Source: Gammaproteobacteria bacterium HGW-Gammaproteobacteria-13
GTDB taxonomy: Bacteria; Pseudomonadota; Gammaproteobacteria; Pseudomonadales; Pseudomonadaceae
Direction of reading: 5' to 3'
NCBI GenBank assembly: GCA_002840155.1
Contig: PGZH01000010.1
Location: 1-64,000 of the forward strand
Length of the DNA: 64,000 nt
Shown: positions 44,651 to 53,196 of the stretch, in pieces
Numbering within the stretch: position 1 is the stretch's first letter
Layout: the number at the start of each line of letters is the position of its first letter
The notes under the pieces: model-generated
What the model was told of the DNA's origin: nothing
Database searches by the model: none
What the model saw: only the letters and a program-made list of their open reading frames with translations
Made by a program: the position numbers and the translations under genes

Positions 44651-45393
44651 CAGAATTTGCCAATCATTGAGGTTGGAAGGTAAGGCAGCACGCGGCCCAG
44701 CAGTGCCCAGGGCCAGCCAGGCACGTAGGCGCTGACACGGCGTTTGTCGATGTGCTTGGCGATCAGCGCCGCGCCGCGTTCTACGTCAATCAGGAAGGGC
44801 CGGCTGGCCATATCGCTGTTCAGTGGCGTGTCGATAAAGCCCGGTAGCAGCAGAGTGGTGTCGATGTTCTTACCTAGCAGTTCGGCGCGGGTGGCTTCCA
44901 TATAGCTGATCAGGCCGGCCTTGCTCGCCGAATAGGCCGCCGTATGTGGCAGGCCGCGTTTGCCGGCGACTGAGGCGACGGCAACCAGATGGCCGTGGCC
45001 TTGTTGGCGAAACAGCGCACAGGCGGCATCCAGGCAGGCAATTGCGCCTATCAGATTGGTTTCCACGGTCAGTCGGGCGCGCTTGAAGTGGCCACCGCCG
45101 GCTTTACCGGTCAGGGCGATGCCTGCGTTGGCGATAATCCCGTCCAGCCCGCCGAGGGCATTAGCGGCCAGACCCACGGCATCCTGGCAAGCGTCGTAGT
45201 CGGTCACATCCAGCGGCAGCACCACTACCTTGCGCTGAAAGCGCGCCTGCAGCTCGGCAGCCAGCAGATGCAGGCTGTCTTCTCGGCGTGCGGCCAGCGC
45301 CAGGTCGTAACCCTTGGCCGCCAACTCACGGGCCAGGGCGGCGCCGATGCCAGAACTGGCCCCGGTCAGCAGATAGCGTTTGCCCTGGCTCAT
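44650..45393 (-). CDS. SDR-family oxidoreductase
   Basis: 247 residues with TGASSGIG (residues 9-16), a NAG motif written as IIANAGIA, the catalytic serine in VASVAGKRG and tyrosine/lysine in YSASK. The C-terminus (YVPGWPWALLGRVLPYLPTSMIGKF) is hydrophobic and resembles membrane-associated SDRs that act on lipid-like substrates. It lies 12 bases downstream of alaA and overlaps the next gene by one base, so the three form an operon. Substrate unknown. Confidence 0.87.
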   Translation of the reverse strand: MSQGKRYLLTGASSGIGAALARELAAKGYDLALAARREDSLHLLAAELQARFQRKVVVLPLDVTDYDACQDAVGLAANALGGLDGIIANAGIALTGKAGGGHFKRARLTVETNLIGAIACLDAACALFRQQGHGHLVAVASVAGKRGLPHTAAYSASKAGLISYMEATRAELLGKNIDTTLLLPGFIDTPLNSDMASRPFLIDVERGAALIAKHIDKRRVSAYVPGWPWALLGRVLPYLPTSMIGKF

Positions 45394-45405
45394 GGCTTGC
45401 TCCGA

Positions 45406-46617
45406 TTACTGTTGGTAAGTCTTGAGGAAGCTGCCGATACGGCCGATGGCCATTTCCAGCTCATCCACCCGCGGCAAGGTGACCACGCGGAAGTGATCCG
45501 GCCACGGCCAGTTGAAGGCGGTGCCCTGAACGATCAGCAGTTTTTCCGAAAGCAGCAGATCCAGAACGAATTTCTCGTCGTTATGAATCGGACAGACTTT
45601 CGGGTCAATCTTCGGGAAAGCATACAGTGCGCCCATCGGCTTGACGCAGCTGACCCCGGGGATGTCGTTGAGCAGCTCCCAGGTACGGTTGCGCTGCTCC
45701 AGCAGGCGGCCTTGTGGCAGCACCAGGTCGTTGATGCTCTGGTAGCCGCCCAGCGCGGTTTGGATCGCATGCTGGCTCGGTACGTTGGCGCACAAACGCA
45801 TATTGGCCAGGATGTCGATGCCTTCGATATAGCTCTGCGCTCGGTGCTTGGGCCCGGAAATCGCTACCCAGCCGGAGCGGAAACCCGCCACGCGGTAGGA
45901 CTTCGACAGGCCGTTGAAGGTCAGGCAGAGCACGTCAGGAGCCAGGGATGCGGTGCAGATATGCACGGCATCGTCGTAGAGGATCTTGTCGTAGATTTCG
46001 TCGGAGAACAGCACCAGGTTGTGCTGACGCGCCAGTTCGACGATATCCAGCAGCACTTCTTTGGAATACACCGCGCCGGTGGGGTTATTCGGGTTGATCA
46101 GCACCAGGGCCTTGGTGTTCGGCGTGATTTTGGCGCGCATGTCGGCGATATCAGGGAACCAGCCGGCCTGCTCATCGCACAGGTAATGCACCGGTTTGCC
46201 GCCAGCCAGTGCTACGGAAGCGGTCCACAGCGGATAATCGGGTGCCGGGATCAACACTTCATCGCCGTTATTGAGCAGCGCCTGCATGGCCATCACGATC
46301 AGCTCGGACACGCCGTTGCCGAGGTAGATATCCTCGATGCCAACGCCTTCCACCTGCTTCTGCTGGTAGTACTGCATCACCGCCTTGCGCGCGCTGAACA
46401 GGCCCTTGGAGTCGCTGTAGCCCTGGGCGGTTGGCAGATTGCGGATTACGTCCTGGAGAATTTCCTCAGGTGCTTCGAAACCGAACGGTGCCGGGTTGCC
46501 GATGTTCAGCTTGAGGATGCGATGGCCTTCCTCTTCCAGGCGTTTGGCGTGCTTGAGCACCGGCCCGCGAATGTCGTAGCAGACGTTGGCGAGCTTGTTC
46601 GATTTGCTGAACTGCAT
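45406..46617 (-). CDS. alaA: Glutamate-pyruvate aminotransferase AlaA
   Basis: 403 residues, type I PLP aminotransferase. Recognisable features are NIGNPAPFGFEAPEEI at the start, NNPTGAVYS near 170, and the PLP lysine in FNGLSKSYRVAGFRSGW near 240. This matches E. coli AlaA, which makes alanine from pyruvate and glutamate. Synteny matches PA2828. It is the first gene of a probable three-gene operon and diverges from msrB. Confidence 0.92.
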   Translation of the reverse strand: MQFSKSNKLANVCYDIRGPVLKHAKRLEEEGHRILKLNIGNPAPFGFEAPEEILQDVIRNLPTAQGYSDSKGLFSARKAVMQYYQQKQVEGVGIEDIYLGNGVSELIVMAMQALLNNGDEVLIPAPDYPLWTASVALAGGKPVHYLCDEQAGWFPDIADMRAKITPNTKALVLINPNNPTGAVYSKEVLLDIVELARQHNLVLFSDEIYDKILYDDAVHICTASLAPDVLCLTFNGLSKSYRVAGFRSGWVAISGPKHRAQSYIEGIDILANMRLCANVPSQHAIQTALGGYQSINDLVLPQGRLLEQRNRTWELLNDIPGVSCVKPMGALYAFPKIDPKVCPIHNDEKFVLDLLLSEKLLIVQGTAFNWPWPDHFRVVTLPRVDELEMAIGRIGSFLKTYQQ

Positions 46618-46619
46618 GT

Positions 46620-46769
46620 AAATGATCCCGAATGGTGGAGCGCCGCTGAATTACCCTGCAAAAAGACGCGATCTGACGAGCCTTGGCAGGTTGTAACGCC
46701 GGTGACAGACTGGGGTCGAATGATACGTGGCAGCCCGACCTTGGCAAAGGTACTGGTCGGGCTTTTTTG
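46620..46769 (+). ncRNA. Candidate small RNA or attenuated leader upstream of msrB
   Basis: A strong intrinsic terminator, AGCCCGACC/GGTCGGGCT (46732-46740 and 46755-46763) plus six Ts, stands on the plus strand with no plus-strand gene before it. The nearest upstream gene, alaA, runs the other way. Something must be transcribed up to this point: either a small RNA or the msrB leader, attenuated. The 5' end is a guess, no clear promoter is visible, and the extent overlaps the alaA promoter region. Confidence 0.4.
46732..46769 (+). terminator. Intrinsic terminator without an upstream gene
   Basis: Nine-base-pair GC-rich stem, 14-base loop (TTGGCAAAGGTACT) and a TTTTTTGT tail. It is 140 bases before the msrB start. 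Confidence 0.85.
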
Positions 46770-46770
46770 T

Positions 46771-46836
46771 GCTCAGCACATCCATGTGCTTCACCCCTTC
46801 GGGGCTTGCGCGCAAAAACGCTCCCGGCGTTTTTGT
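46771..46836 (+). repeat. Multi-hairpin repeat, copy B1 (msrB leader)
   Basis: Order and loops match copies A and C, but the stems differ: AGCACA/TGTGCT with loop TCCA (46775-46790); CCCC/GGGG with loop TTC; the self-complementary TTGCGCGCAA; and CAAAAACGC/GCGTTTTTG with loop TCCCG (46813-46835). Confidence 0.75.
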
Positions 46837-46839
46837 GGT

Positions 46840-46888
46840 GTGCCATCCATCGCTGCGCGACGTTAAAAATCGCTCCCGGCGATTTTTT
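46840..46888 (+). repeat. Multi-hairpin repeat, copy B2, truncated (msrB leader)
   Basis: Follows B1 directly. It has half of the first hairpin (TGCCATCC), skips the middle, then TCGC/GCGA with loop TGC and AAAAATCGC/GCGATTTTT with loop TCCCG (46865-46887). Its T-tract ends seven bases before the msrB ribosome-binding site, so it lies in the msrB mRNA. Confidence 0.8.
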
Positions 46889-46908
46889 CACATAGAGGAG
46901 ACTTGCCT

Positions 46909-47304
46909 GTGGACAAGCTGGAAAAACCCCTGGAAGCCTGGCGCGAAGAGCTTTCTGAGGAGCAGTTTCACGTCTGCCGCCTGGGCGGCACCGAGCGCGC
47001 CTTTACCGGGCAGTATCACGACAGCAAGGTGCCGGGTATTTACCACTGCGCCTGCTGCCAGGCCGAGTTGTTCGACTCGGACGCCAAGTACGACTCCGGC
47101 AGCGGCTGGCCCAGTTACTTCCAGCCGGTCAGCAGCGAAGCCATCACCAGCCTGGATGACTTCAATCACGGCATGCACCGCATCGAAGTCAAATGCGCCA
47201 AGTGCGATGCTCACCTGGGGCATGTGTTCCCCGATGGGCCAGCGCCGACGGGTCTGCGTTATTGCATCAACTCGGCATCGCTCAAGCTGGTGCCGAAGGC
47301 TTAA
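46909..47304 (+). CDS. msrB: Peptide methionine-R-sulfoxide reductase MsrB
   Basis: 131 residues. Zinc is bound by two CxxC pairs (CACCQ near residue 46 and CAKCDAH near residue 95). The catalytic cysteine is in [11 protein letters not shown] near the C-terminus. It repairs methionine-R-sulfoxide in oxidised proteins using thioredoxin. The GTG at 46909 is eight bases from GAGGAG, whereas the TTG at 46903 is only two bases away, so GTG is preferred. It is followed by gpx and ospR, an oxidative-defence cluster, and flanked by hairpin repeats on both sides. Confidence 0.95.
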   Translation: MDKLEKPLEAWREELSEEQFHVCRLGGTERAFTGQYHDSKVPGIYHCACCQAELFDSDAKYDSGSGWPSYFQPVSSEAITSLDDFNHGMHRIEVKCAKCDAHLGHVFPDGPAPTGLRYCINSASLKLVPKA

Positions 47305-47314
47305 TGTCAGAGCA

Positions 47315-47340
47315 AAGGCCTGCTATCAGCAGGCCTTATT
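47315..47340 (+). terminator. Terminator after msrB
   Basis: Stem AAGGCCTGC/GCAGGCCTT (47315-47337) with loop TATCA, then ATTTTAT. The T-tract is interrupted, so strength is uncertain; the hairpin repeat behind it may add to termination. Confidence 0.7.
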
Positions 47341-47417
47341 TTATGGCCTGCCATCCCTGGCGGCCCCCTTTGGGCCGTCACTGCGTGACGTTAAAAATTG
47401 CTCCCGGCAATTTTTTC
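47341..47417 (+). repeat. Multi-hairpin repeat, copy C (msrB-gpx gap)
   Basis: Nearly identical in plan to copy A. The CGTCAC/GTGACG stem (47376-47390, loop TGC) and AAAAATTGC/GCAATTTTT stem (47393-47415, loop TCCCG) carry compensated base changes relative to A. It ends five bases before the gpx operator. Confidence 0.87.
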
Positions 47418-47421
47418 TCCT

Positions 47422-47447
47422 CAATTAAATTGCATACAATTTAATTG
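47422..47447. promoter_or_regulatory. OspR/OhrR-type operator at the gpx promoter
   Basis: Two perfect 11-base arms, CAATTAAATTG and CAATTTAATTG, separated by CATA. AT-rich palindromes of this type are bound by thiol-based MarR regulators of the OhrR group. The regulator gene ospR lies just downstream of gpx, and in P. aeruginosa OspR represses the gpx gene. The site covers the -35 element. Confidence 0.85.
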
Positions 47448-47458
47448 CTCGCTATCTT
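47430..47458 (+). promoter_or_regulatory. gpx-ospR promoter
   Basis: TTGCAT (47430-47435) and TATCTT (47453-47458) are exactly 17 bases apart, with the -35 inside the operator. Confidence 0.6.
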
Positions 47459-47489
47459 GCGTCCATTCCCACTTATCAGGATGACCAGC

Positions 47490-47975
47490 ATGAGCAACGC
47501 ACTCTTCGATATTCCGGTTACCACCATCAAGGGCGAGCAGAAGACCCTGGCCGATTTCGGCGGCAAGGCGGTGCTGGTGGTCAACACCGCCAGCAAGTGC
47601 GGCTTTACCCCGCAGTACAAGGGTCTGGAAAACGTCTGGCAACAGTACAAGGACCAGGGCCTGGTGGTGTTGGGCTTCCCCTGCAACCAGTTTGGCAAGC
47701 AGGAGCCGGGCGATGAGGGTGCGATCAGCGAGTTCTGCGAGCTGAACTTCGGCGTGAGCTTCCCGCTGTTCAAGAAGGTCGATGTGAACGGCAGCGATGC
47801 CCACCCGCTGTTCGTCAACCTGAAGAAGAGTGCGCCAGGCCTGCTCGGCAGCCAGGGCATCAAATGGAACTTCACCAAGTTTCTGCTCAGTGCCGACGGC
47901 ACGGTGATCAAGCGTTTTGCCCCGACCACCAAGCCTGAAGACCTGACTGCAGAGATCGAAGCGCTGCTGAAATGA
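47490..47975 (+). CDS. gpx: Glutathione peroxidase-family thiol peroxidase
   Basis: 161 residues. The peroxidatic residue is a cysteine in NTASKCGFTPQY (residue about 36), with the partner motifs GFPCNQFGKQEPG and WNFTKFLL completing the active site. It is a non-selenium enzyme and probably uses thioredoxin. I start at the ATG at 47490 because it gives the family N-terminus; an in-frame ATG three codons upstream sits too close to the AGGA box. It overlaps ospR by four bases and has the operator in its promoter. Confidence 0.94.
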   Translation: MSNALFDIPVTTIKGEQKTLADFGGKAVLVVNTASKCGFTPQYKGLENVWQQYKDQGLVVLGFPCNQFGKQEPGDEGAISEFCELNFGVSFPLFKKVDVNGSDAHPLFVNLKKSAPGLLGSQGIKWNFTKFLLSADGTVIKRFAPTTKPEDLTAEIEALLK

Positions 47976-48445
47976 CCCAAGCCAGTCTGCACGCGGATGA
48001 CGGGCTGCAGCTGGACAACCAGCTGTGCTTCAAACTCTATGCTGCTTCACGGGCGGTGATCCGCGCTTACAAGCCGATGCTCGATCAGCTCGGCCTGACC
48101 TACCCGCAGTACTTGGCCATGCTGGTGCTGTGGGAGTGGCAGCAACAACCGCCGGCCTTGCCGACGGTTAAGGCCCTGGGTGAGCGCTTGCTGCTGGATT
48201 CCGGCACGCTGACCCCACTGCTCAAGCGCCTGGAGCTGCAAGGCTTGTTGCAGCGCAAGCGTTCGGCCAGTGATGAGCGAGAGGTGCACCTGGCGTTGAC
48301 CCCGGCCGGCTGCGCCTTGCGTGAGCAGGTGTTGCCGCTGAAAAGCCAGCTGCTGTGCGAGCGCGGGATTGATCTCGATCAGGTTGCCGCGTTGCGCAGC
48401 CAGGTCGGTGTGCTGCTTGATCAGTTTATGGTGCTTAACCACTGA
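47972..48445 (+). CDS. ospR: MarR-family oxidative-stress regulator OspR
   Basis: 157 residues with a MarR winged helix-turn-helix (about 60-110: [23 protein letters not shown], then [13 protein letters not shown]). Cys19 and Cys129 fall five residues before the positions of the two redox-sensing cysteines known in P. aeruginosa OspR (Cys24 and Cys134), so the sensing pair is conserved; a further Cys114 is present. It is translationally coupled to gpx by ATGA and presumably represses it via the 47422 palindrome. Its last 25 bases overlap the convergent sagS gene. Confidence 0.92.
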   Translation: MTQASLHADDGLQLDNQLCFKLYAASRAVIRAYKPMLDQLGLTYPQYLAMLVLWEWQQQPPALPTVKALGERLLLDSGTLTPLLKRLELQGLLQRKRSASDEREVHLALTPAGCALREQVLPLKSQLLCERGIDLDQVAALRSQVGVLLDQFMVLNH

Positions 48446-50733
48446 TCGAGCAGGGCCGCCAGCTCATCTTTGCGGAAGGGCTTGGCCAGGTAGTCATCCA
48501 TCCCCGCTGCGCGGCAGCGCTCGCGCTCATCGGATAGCGCGTTGGCCGTCAGGGCGATGATCGGCAGCTCGGCGAATTCGGCTTTCTGGCGAATCCGTCG
48601 GGTGGTTTCATAGCCATCCATGACCGGCATATTGCAGTCCATCAGGATCAGATCGACGGCTTGGGTCTCCAGCAGGGTCAGGGCTTCGCCGCCGTGATTG
48701 GCCAGCAGCACCTCGCAGCCGAGCTTGCCCAGCATCCCTTTGGCCACCAGCTGATTGACCGGGTTGTCCTCCACCAGCAGGACGCGCGCCTGGCGGTTGC
48801 GTTGCGGCTCGCTGTGCTGCTCGGCGGCATGCGCTTCATCCTGGCCCAGGGTGCGGCGCAAGGCCTGCAGCAGGGCTTGGCGTGACAGCGGCCGAGCCAG
48901 TTGTTCGATAGGCGAAAGTTTCTCCACCTGCTCGCTGCTGAGAAAGTTGCCGTAGGCGCTGACCAGCAGAATCGGCAGGCTGGAAAGCGTACGCAGCTCA
49001 TTTAAGCGTTGCGGGCAATCGCTTATCAGCAGGTCGGCATCAAGCGTGCCCAGCGCGGCGTCGGCGTCCAGGTGTTGATACTGCAGGCCCCAGCTCGGCA
49101 GCAGGCTTGCTAGCTGTTCGCTGAGCCCGGAGCTTGCTGGGCTGAGCCCGATGATGCGTCCGTGCAACAAGGGCAGCTGCTTAGCGTTGGTCTGGCCGGG
49201 CAGCGGCAGGTCGACGCAGAAGGTGCTGCCGAAACCTTCCCGTGTCTCCAGGCTCAGTTGGCCGTGCATGGCTTCGCAGAGGCGGCGCGTTAGGGCCAGG
49301 CCCAGGCCGGTGCCACCAAATTGCCGGGTGATGCCAACCCCAGCCTGGGCAAATGGATGGAAGATTCGCGCCTGGGCGTCTTCGGCAATGCCGATGCCGG
49401 TATCACGCACGATGATCCTGACGCCGCCGGCCTGGGCACTGACGCTGATATCGACGCGGCCAAAGCGGGTGAATTTCAAAGCGTTGGACAGCAGGTTGCT
49501 GACAATCTGCCTGACCCGCGTCGGGTCGCCGAGCAGCTGGTTCGGTAGTTGTGGGTCAATCAGGCTGGTCAGTTCGACGCCGGGTGCGGCGTTTTGCGAC
49601 AGCAGGTTGGCTGTGTCTTCGACCATGCTGCCGAGGTCGAAGGGGATCTGCTCCAGCTCCAACTGTCCGGCCTCGAATTTCGACAGGTCGAGAATGTCGT
49701 TAAGCAGCTCGACCAGCACCTTGCCGGAGTCGTGGGCAATCGACAGCTGTTGGCGCTGTTCGTTATTCAGCGGCCCGTCCAGCGACAGCGCGAGCATGCC
49801 CAGCAGACCGTTGAGCGGGGTGCGAATCTCGTGGCTCATATTGGCCAGAAAGGCTGAACGCGCTTGGGCCATGTCCAGCGCTGTGCGTTTGGCCTGCTCC
49901 AGCTCACGGTTGGAGTCGAGCAGGCGGCTGTTGGCGGCCTCTAGTTGCTCGGTGCGCGCCGAGACCATGTCTTCCAGCTCGGCCAGGTAGCGGGTCAGGC
50001 GGGCTTCGGCTTGCTGGCGCTGCTCGATCTCGCTGGCGATGCTGCTCAGTTGGCGGTTGGTCACATCGACCAGCACTCCGATCTCGTCGCGCTCATGGTT
50101 GGGCGGGTAGGGCAGCTTGGCGTTGTTGGGGCTGCGCAGGTCACGTTCGCTGAGGGCGCGGATAAAGCCGGTGAGCGGCTTGGTCAGCATGAAATAGAAC
50201 ATCACCAGCAGAATCAGCGACAGCAGCAAACTGCGGGCGAAGCCGGTGAGCAGGGTCAGCAGCGAGCGATTGAGAAAGTGGTTGCCAAAGGCATAGGTGT
50301 CGACTTCCAGGCTCAGCTTGCCGAGCGCTTCGCTGGGTGAGTGGCTGACGAACAGCGCGGTTTCGAAGTGCCGGCGTTTGCCGAACATAAAGTCGCTGAG
50401 TACCCGGTAGCGACTTTCCAGAGCCGGGCGGCTGACGCTGGCCAGGGTCAGCTGGTTGTTGTCGATGATCTGTGCGCTGATCACCGCTGGTGAACGCAGC
50501 AGGCCGAGCACCAGTTCCTGGGCCAGCTCGGCGTCGATGTTATAGGCGATGCGCGCAGCCGGGTTGTGGCTGATTTCCATCAGCGCGTTAATCTCGCGGT
50601 TGATGGAGGCATCTTCGCTGGCATAATCGATGCCCACTTGAATAAAGCTAAGCGCCGTGCCGAGGATAAAGGCTACCAATACGGTCAAGCCGGCCTGTTT
50701 GAATGACAGGCGTTGGGTTAGCGCTATATCCAT
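48421..50733 (-). CDS. sagS: Hybrid sensor histidine kinase SagS
   Basis: 770 residues. Two membrane helices (about 15-35 and 160-183) flank a periplasmic sensor region. A HAMP-like linker and coiled coil (about 185-290) follow, then the phosphoacceptor His301 in [12 protein letters not shown], an ATPase domain ([24 protein letters not shown]) and a C-terminal receiver with Asp699. The length and synteny match P. aeruginosa SagS (PA2824), which controls attached growth and biofilm tolerance through HptB and BfiSR. The ATG at 50733 is preferred over an upstream TTG. Its 3' end overlaps ospR. Confidence 0.92.
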   Translation of the reverse strand: MDIALTQRLSFKQAGLTVLVAFILGTALSFIQVGIDYASEDASINREINALMEISHNPAARIAYNIDAELAQELVLGLLRSPAVISAQIIDNNQLTLASVSRPALESRYRVLSDFMFGKRRHFETALFVSHSPSEALGKLSLEVDTYAFGNHFLNRSLLTLLTGFARSLLLSLILLVMFYFMLTKPLTGFIRALSERDLRSPNNAKLPYPPNHERDEIGVLVDVTNRQLSSIASEIEQRQQAEARLTRYLAELEDMVSARTEQLEAANSRLLDSNRELEQAKRTALDMAQARSAFLANMSHEIRTPLNGLLGMLALSLDGPLNNEQRQQLSIAHDSGKVLVELLNDILDLSKFEAGQLELEQIPFDLGSMVEDTANLLSQNAAPGVELTSLIDPQLPNQLLGDPTRVRQIVSNLLSNALKFTRFGRVDISVSAQAGGVRIIVRDTGIGIAEDAQARIFHPFAQAGVGITRQFGGTGLGLALTRRLCEAMHGQLSLETREGFGSTFCVDLPLPGQTNAKQLPLLHGRIIGLSPASSGLSEQLASLLPSWGLQYQHLDADAALGTLDADLLISDCPQRLNELRTLSSLPILLVSAYGNFLSSEQVEKLSPIEQLARPLSRQALLQALRRTLGQDEAHAAEQHSEPQRNRQARVLLVEDNPVNQLVAKGMLGKLGCEVLLANHGGEALTLLETQAVDLILMDCNMPVMDGYETTRRIRQKAEFAELPIIALTANALSDERERCRAAGMDDYLAKPFRKDELAALLDQWLSTIN

Positions 50734-50832
50734 ATGGGCCGGTTGTTCTCGTGTTGAATCGCCTGCCAAGCATAGCCCATCTGTTTTGCCGGACGGCAGT
50801 GGTAGAACGGCCTGAAAACCCTGGAGTGTGTT

Positions 50833-51726
50833 GTGGATTCGCGTTTAAGTGATTTTTTGTTGCGCGCCGAGGCTGTATTGGCGCGTCTGGAGCCATTACT
50901 GCCGGCCCAGCGCCTGGTTATCGACTGGCAGCAGAGCCTGGCGGCCCGTTGGCAGCGTGATGGTCGCAGTGGCTTTTTGGCGCCGCTGCAGGTCAGTCTG
51001 GATGTAAATCTGGACGATCTGATCGGCGTGGATCGTCAGCGTGCCCAGTTGGCGCGCAATACCCAGCAGTTTATCCAGGGCCTGCCGTCCAACCATGCGC
51101 TGCTCTGGGGCGCGCGTGGTACGGGTAAATCATCGCTGGTGCGGGCACTGCTGGCCGAGCATGCGGCGGCGGGGCTGCGTCTGATCGAGATTGAGCGTGA
51201 TCATCTGGCCGATCTGCCGCGTATCGTCGAACAGCTAAGCGAGCTACCGCAGCGTTTTGTGTTGTTCTGCGATGACCTATCGTTCGAGGCCGGCGAGGGC
51301 GATTACCGCATGCTGAAAACCGTGCTGGATGGTTCCCTGGAGCGTGCGCCGGACAATGTGTTGCTGTATGCCACCTCCAACCGTCGCCATCTGTTGCCAG
51401 AAAAACAGAGCGACAACGAAAGCTGGCAGCGGGTGGATGGCGAGCTGCACCCCAATGAGGCGGTAGAAGACAAGGTCGCGCTATCCGATCGTTTCGGCCT
51501 GTGGCTGTCGTTCTATCCATTCACCCAGGAACACTTCCTCGACGTGGTCCGACACTGGGTCGAGGTGCATGCCGCGCAGGCTGGTTTGGCTTGGCAATGG
51601 CATGACGAGCTGGAAAAAGCCGCCATACGCTGGGCCTTGGGCCGCGGTAACCGTAACGGCCGCTGCGCCTATCAATTCGCCCGTGACTGGGTGGGCCTGC
51701 AATTACTGAGTAAGCACGATGATTGA
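50833..51726 (+). CDS. DUF815-type AAA+ ATPase
   Basis: 297 residues. Walker [12 protein letters not shown] is near residue 94, Walker [10 protein letters not shown] near 138, and the family stretch [20 protein letters not shown] near 220. The DUF815/YraN-neighbour ATPases are uncharacterised, DnaA/IstB-like in fold. The gene starts with GTG, with GGAG eight bases upstream, and overlaps the next gene by eight bases. It diverges from sagS. Confidence 0.85.
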   Translation: MDSRLSDFLLRAEAVLARLEPLLPAQRLVIDWQQSLAARWQRDGRSGFLAPLQVSLDVNLDDLIGVDRQRAQLARNTQQFIQGLPSNHALLWGARGTGKSSLVRALLAEHAAAGLRLIEIERDHLADLPRIVEQLSELPQRFVLFCDDLSFEAGEGDYRMLKTVLDGSLERAPDNVLLYATSNRRHLLPEKQSDNESWQRVDGELHPNEAVEDKVALSDRFGLWLSFYPFTQEHFLDVVRHWVEVHAAQAGLAWQWHDELEKAAIRWALGRGNRNGRCAYQFARDWVGLQLLSKHDD

Positions 51727-52201
51727 TCTACAACAAAGCGGGAAGGGGCTCGACGGTTACCCCTTGCTGGTGGCGCAATTGCAGGCGCTGCTGGCGGGCG
51801 AGCGCGACTTTATTGCCAATGCGGCGCAGTTTTCGGCATTTCTGTTTCAGGAGTTGAGCGACCTGAACTGGGCAGGTTTCTACCTGGCCCGTGGCGAGGA
51901 GCTGGTACTTGGGCCTTTCCAGGGCAAAGTGGCCTGCGTGCGGATTCCTTTCGGTCGCGGCGTGTGCGGCGCGGCGGCGGCCACCGGGCAGACTCGGCGA
52001 GTTGAAGATGTGCATGCCTTTGCCGGGCATATCGCCTGCGACAGTGCCTCCAATAGTGAACTGGTGGTGCCGCTGTTCAAGGGCGGCCGCTTGCTTGGTG
52101 TGCTGGATCTCGACAGTCCGTCACTGGCGCGCTTTAGCGCGGCGGATCAGGTTGGTATCGAGCGGCTGGTCGAGGTGTTTGTCGAACTGACCGATTGCTG
52201 A
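51719..52201 (+). CDS. msrC: Free methionine-R-sulfoxide reductase (GAF domain)
   Basis: 160 residues forming a single GAF domain. The cysteines of this family are present: ACVRIPFGRGVCGAAA provides two and GHIACDSASNSELVVPL the third. It reduces free (not protein-bound) Met-R-sulfoxide, complementing the MsrB encoded 4.5 kb upstream. It overlaps the ATPase gene by eight bases, so the pair is co-translated; a functional link between them is not known. Confidence 0.9.
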   Translation: MIDLQQSGKGLDGYPLLVAQLQALLAGERDFIANAAQFSAFLFQELSDLNWAGFYLARGEELVLGPFQGKVACVRIPFGRGVCGAAAATGQTRRVEDVHAFAGHIACDSASNSELVVPLFKGGRLLGVLDLDSPSLARFSAADQVGIERLVEVFVELTDC

Positions 52202-52255
52202 GTCAGCCTTCAAGGCCAAGCAAAAAATCCGAAATCGCGGTAATGCTGTTCACAT

Positions 52256-52300
52256 AAGAAAAATGCCGCTTCTCCCGTGCCAGGGAAGCGGCATTTTTTT
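52256..52300. terminator. Intrinsic terminator after the free-Met-R-sulfoxide reductase gene
   Basis: Twelve-base-pair stem AAATGCCGCTTC/GAAGCGGCATTT (52261-52272 and 52285-52296) followed by Ts. The left side is also A-rich. Confidence 0.88.
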
Positions 52301-52311
52301 GTGTTAAAGGA

Positions 52312-52367
52312 CCGTAGGATGGGTGCTAACCCATCAATTGGCTGATGGGTTAGCACCCATCCTACGG
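52312..52367. repeat. Perfect 25-base-arm palindrome
   Basis: Arms 52312-52336 and 52343-52367 are exact inverses around the six-base loop ATTGGC. The arm begins CCGTAGGATGGGTGC. The GTAGGRTGGGT ends relate it to the element at 18742. It lies directly behind a terminator and before the convergent GST gene. Confidence 0.92.
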
Positions 52368-52482
52368 CCTGAACCACTGCCCAAGACTTCAAGCCCCGCC
52401 TCAGTGGGTCGGAAAACGGCTCCACTTAAGTGAGCAGCCTTGCGGCAATCGCCGGGTTGTTTGTTGGGTGGTTAGCGATTGC

Positions 52483-53145
52483 TCAGGCCTTGGCTGCCAT
52501 CTTGGCGAGCATCTTCAGCTCGCCTGGCAATACGCCCTGCACCGAGTCGCGCGCGGTGATTCGCGCATAGTGCGCACTCAGGTTAGGCCAGCGCTGCGCA
52601 TCCAGTTGCTCGTCGCCGTGCTGCATATTGATCAGCTGACAGGCCAGGGCCAGGTCGGCCAGGGTCAGGCTATCGCCGACCAGGTATTCAGCTGAACCGA
52701 GGGTCTGTTCCAGGTAGTCGAAATGCGCGGGCAGCTTTTCCTGCAGAGCTTTCTGTACGACTGCTTCGTCGCAACTCTGGCCCATGCTGGGTTTTAGTGC
52801 GCGGTTGCGAAACACGCTAAAGGTGCACAGTGGAGCCAGCTCATAGTCGGCATATTTCTCCAGCCAGCGCACCTGTGCGCGTTGTTCGGCGTTCTGGCCC
52901 AGCAGGCTAGGGCGATCTGGATGCTTGTCGTCCAGGTACTGGCAGATCACGCTGGAGTCGGCGAGGGTGAAATCGCCATCCTTCATGGCCGGAATACGCC
53001 CGAGTGGGCTTAGCTCGCGGTACCAGGCTGGCTGGCCGAACGGCAGGATGATTTCCAGCTGGTAGTCGAGGTTCTTTTCAGCCAGAAACAGACGGACTTT
53101 ACGGACGAAGGGCGACAGCGGGGCACCGTATACGGTCAGGCTCAT
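52483..53145 (-). CDS. Glutathione S-transferase family protein
   Basis: 220 residues from the ATG at 53145 (MSLTVYGAPLSPFVRKVRLFLAEK). The N-terminal thioredoxin fold carries the usual serine active-site region SPFVRK and the glutathione-contact ADSSVICQYLDDK. The C-terminal helical domain has GDSLTLADLALACQL. A GTG three codons earlier is a possible start. It resembles PA2821 by position. Substrate unknown; probably detoxification. Confidence 0.87.
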   Translation of the reverse strand: MSLTVYGAPLSPFVRKVRLFLAEKNLDYQLEIILPFGQPAWYRELSPLGRIPAMKDGDFTLADSSVICQYLDDKHPDRPSLLGQNAEQRAQVRWLEKYADYELAPLCTFSVFRNRALKPSMGQSCDEAVVQKALQEKLPAHFDYLEQTLGSAEYLVGDSLTLADLALACQLINMQHGDEQLDAQRWPNLSAHYARITARDSVQGVLPGELKMLAKMAAKA

Positions 53146-53196
53146 GTGCGGCACTCGTGGGCAGGGCGGTAGCGCGCAAGCTGCGCGCTGGAGGGG

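Noticed and set aside
44989-46866. A 625-codon open frame antisense to an SDR gene and alaA
   Set aside because: It runs across two real genes and the intergenic region between msrB and alaA; composition is shadow-like.
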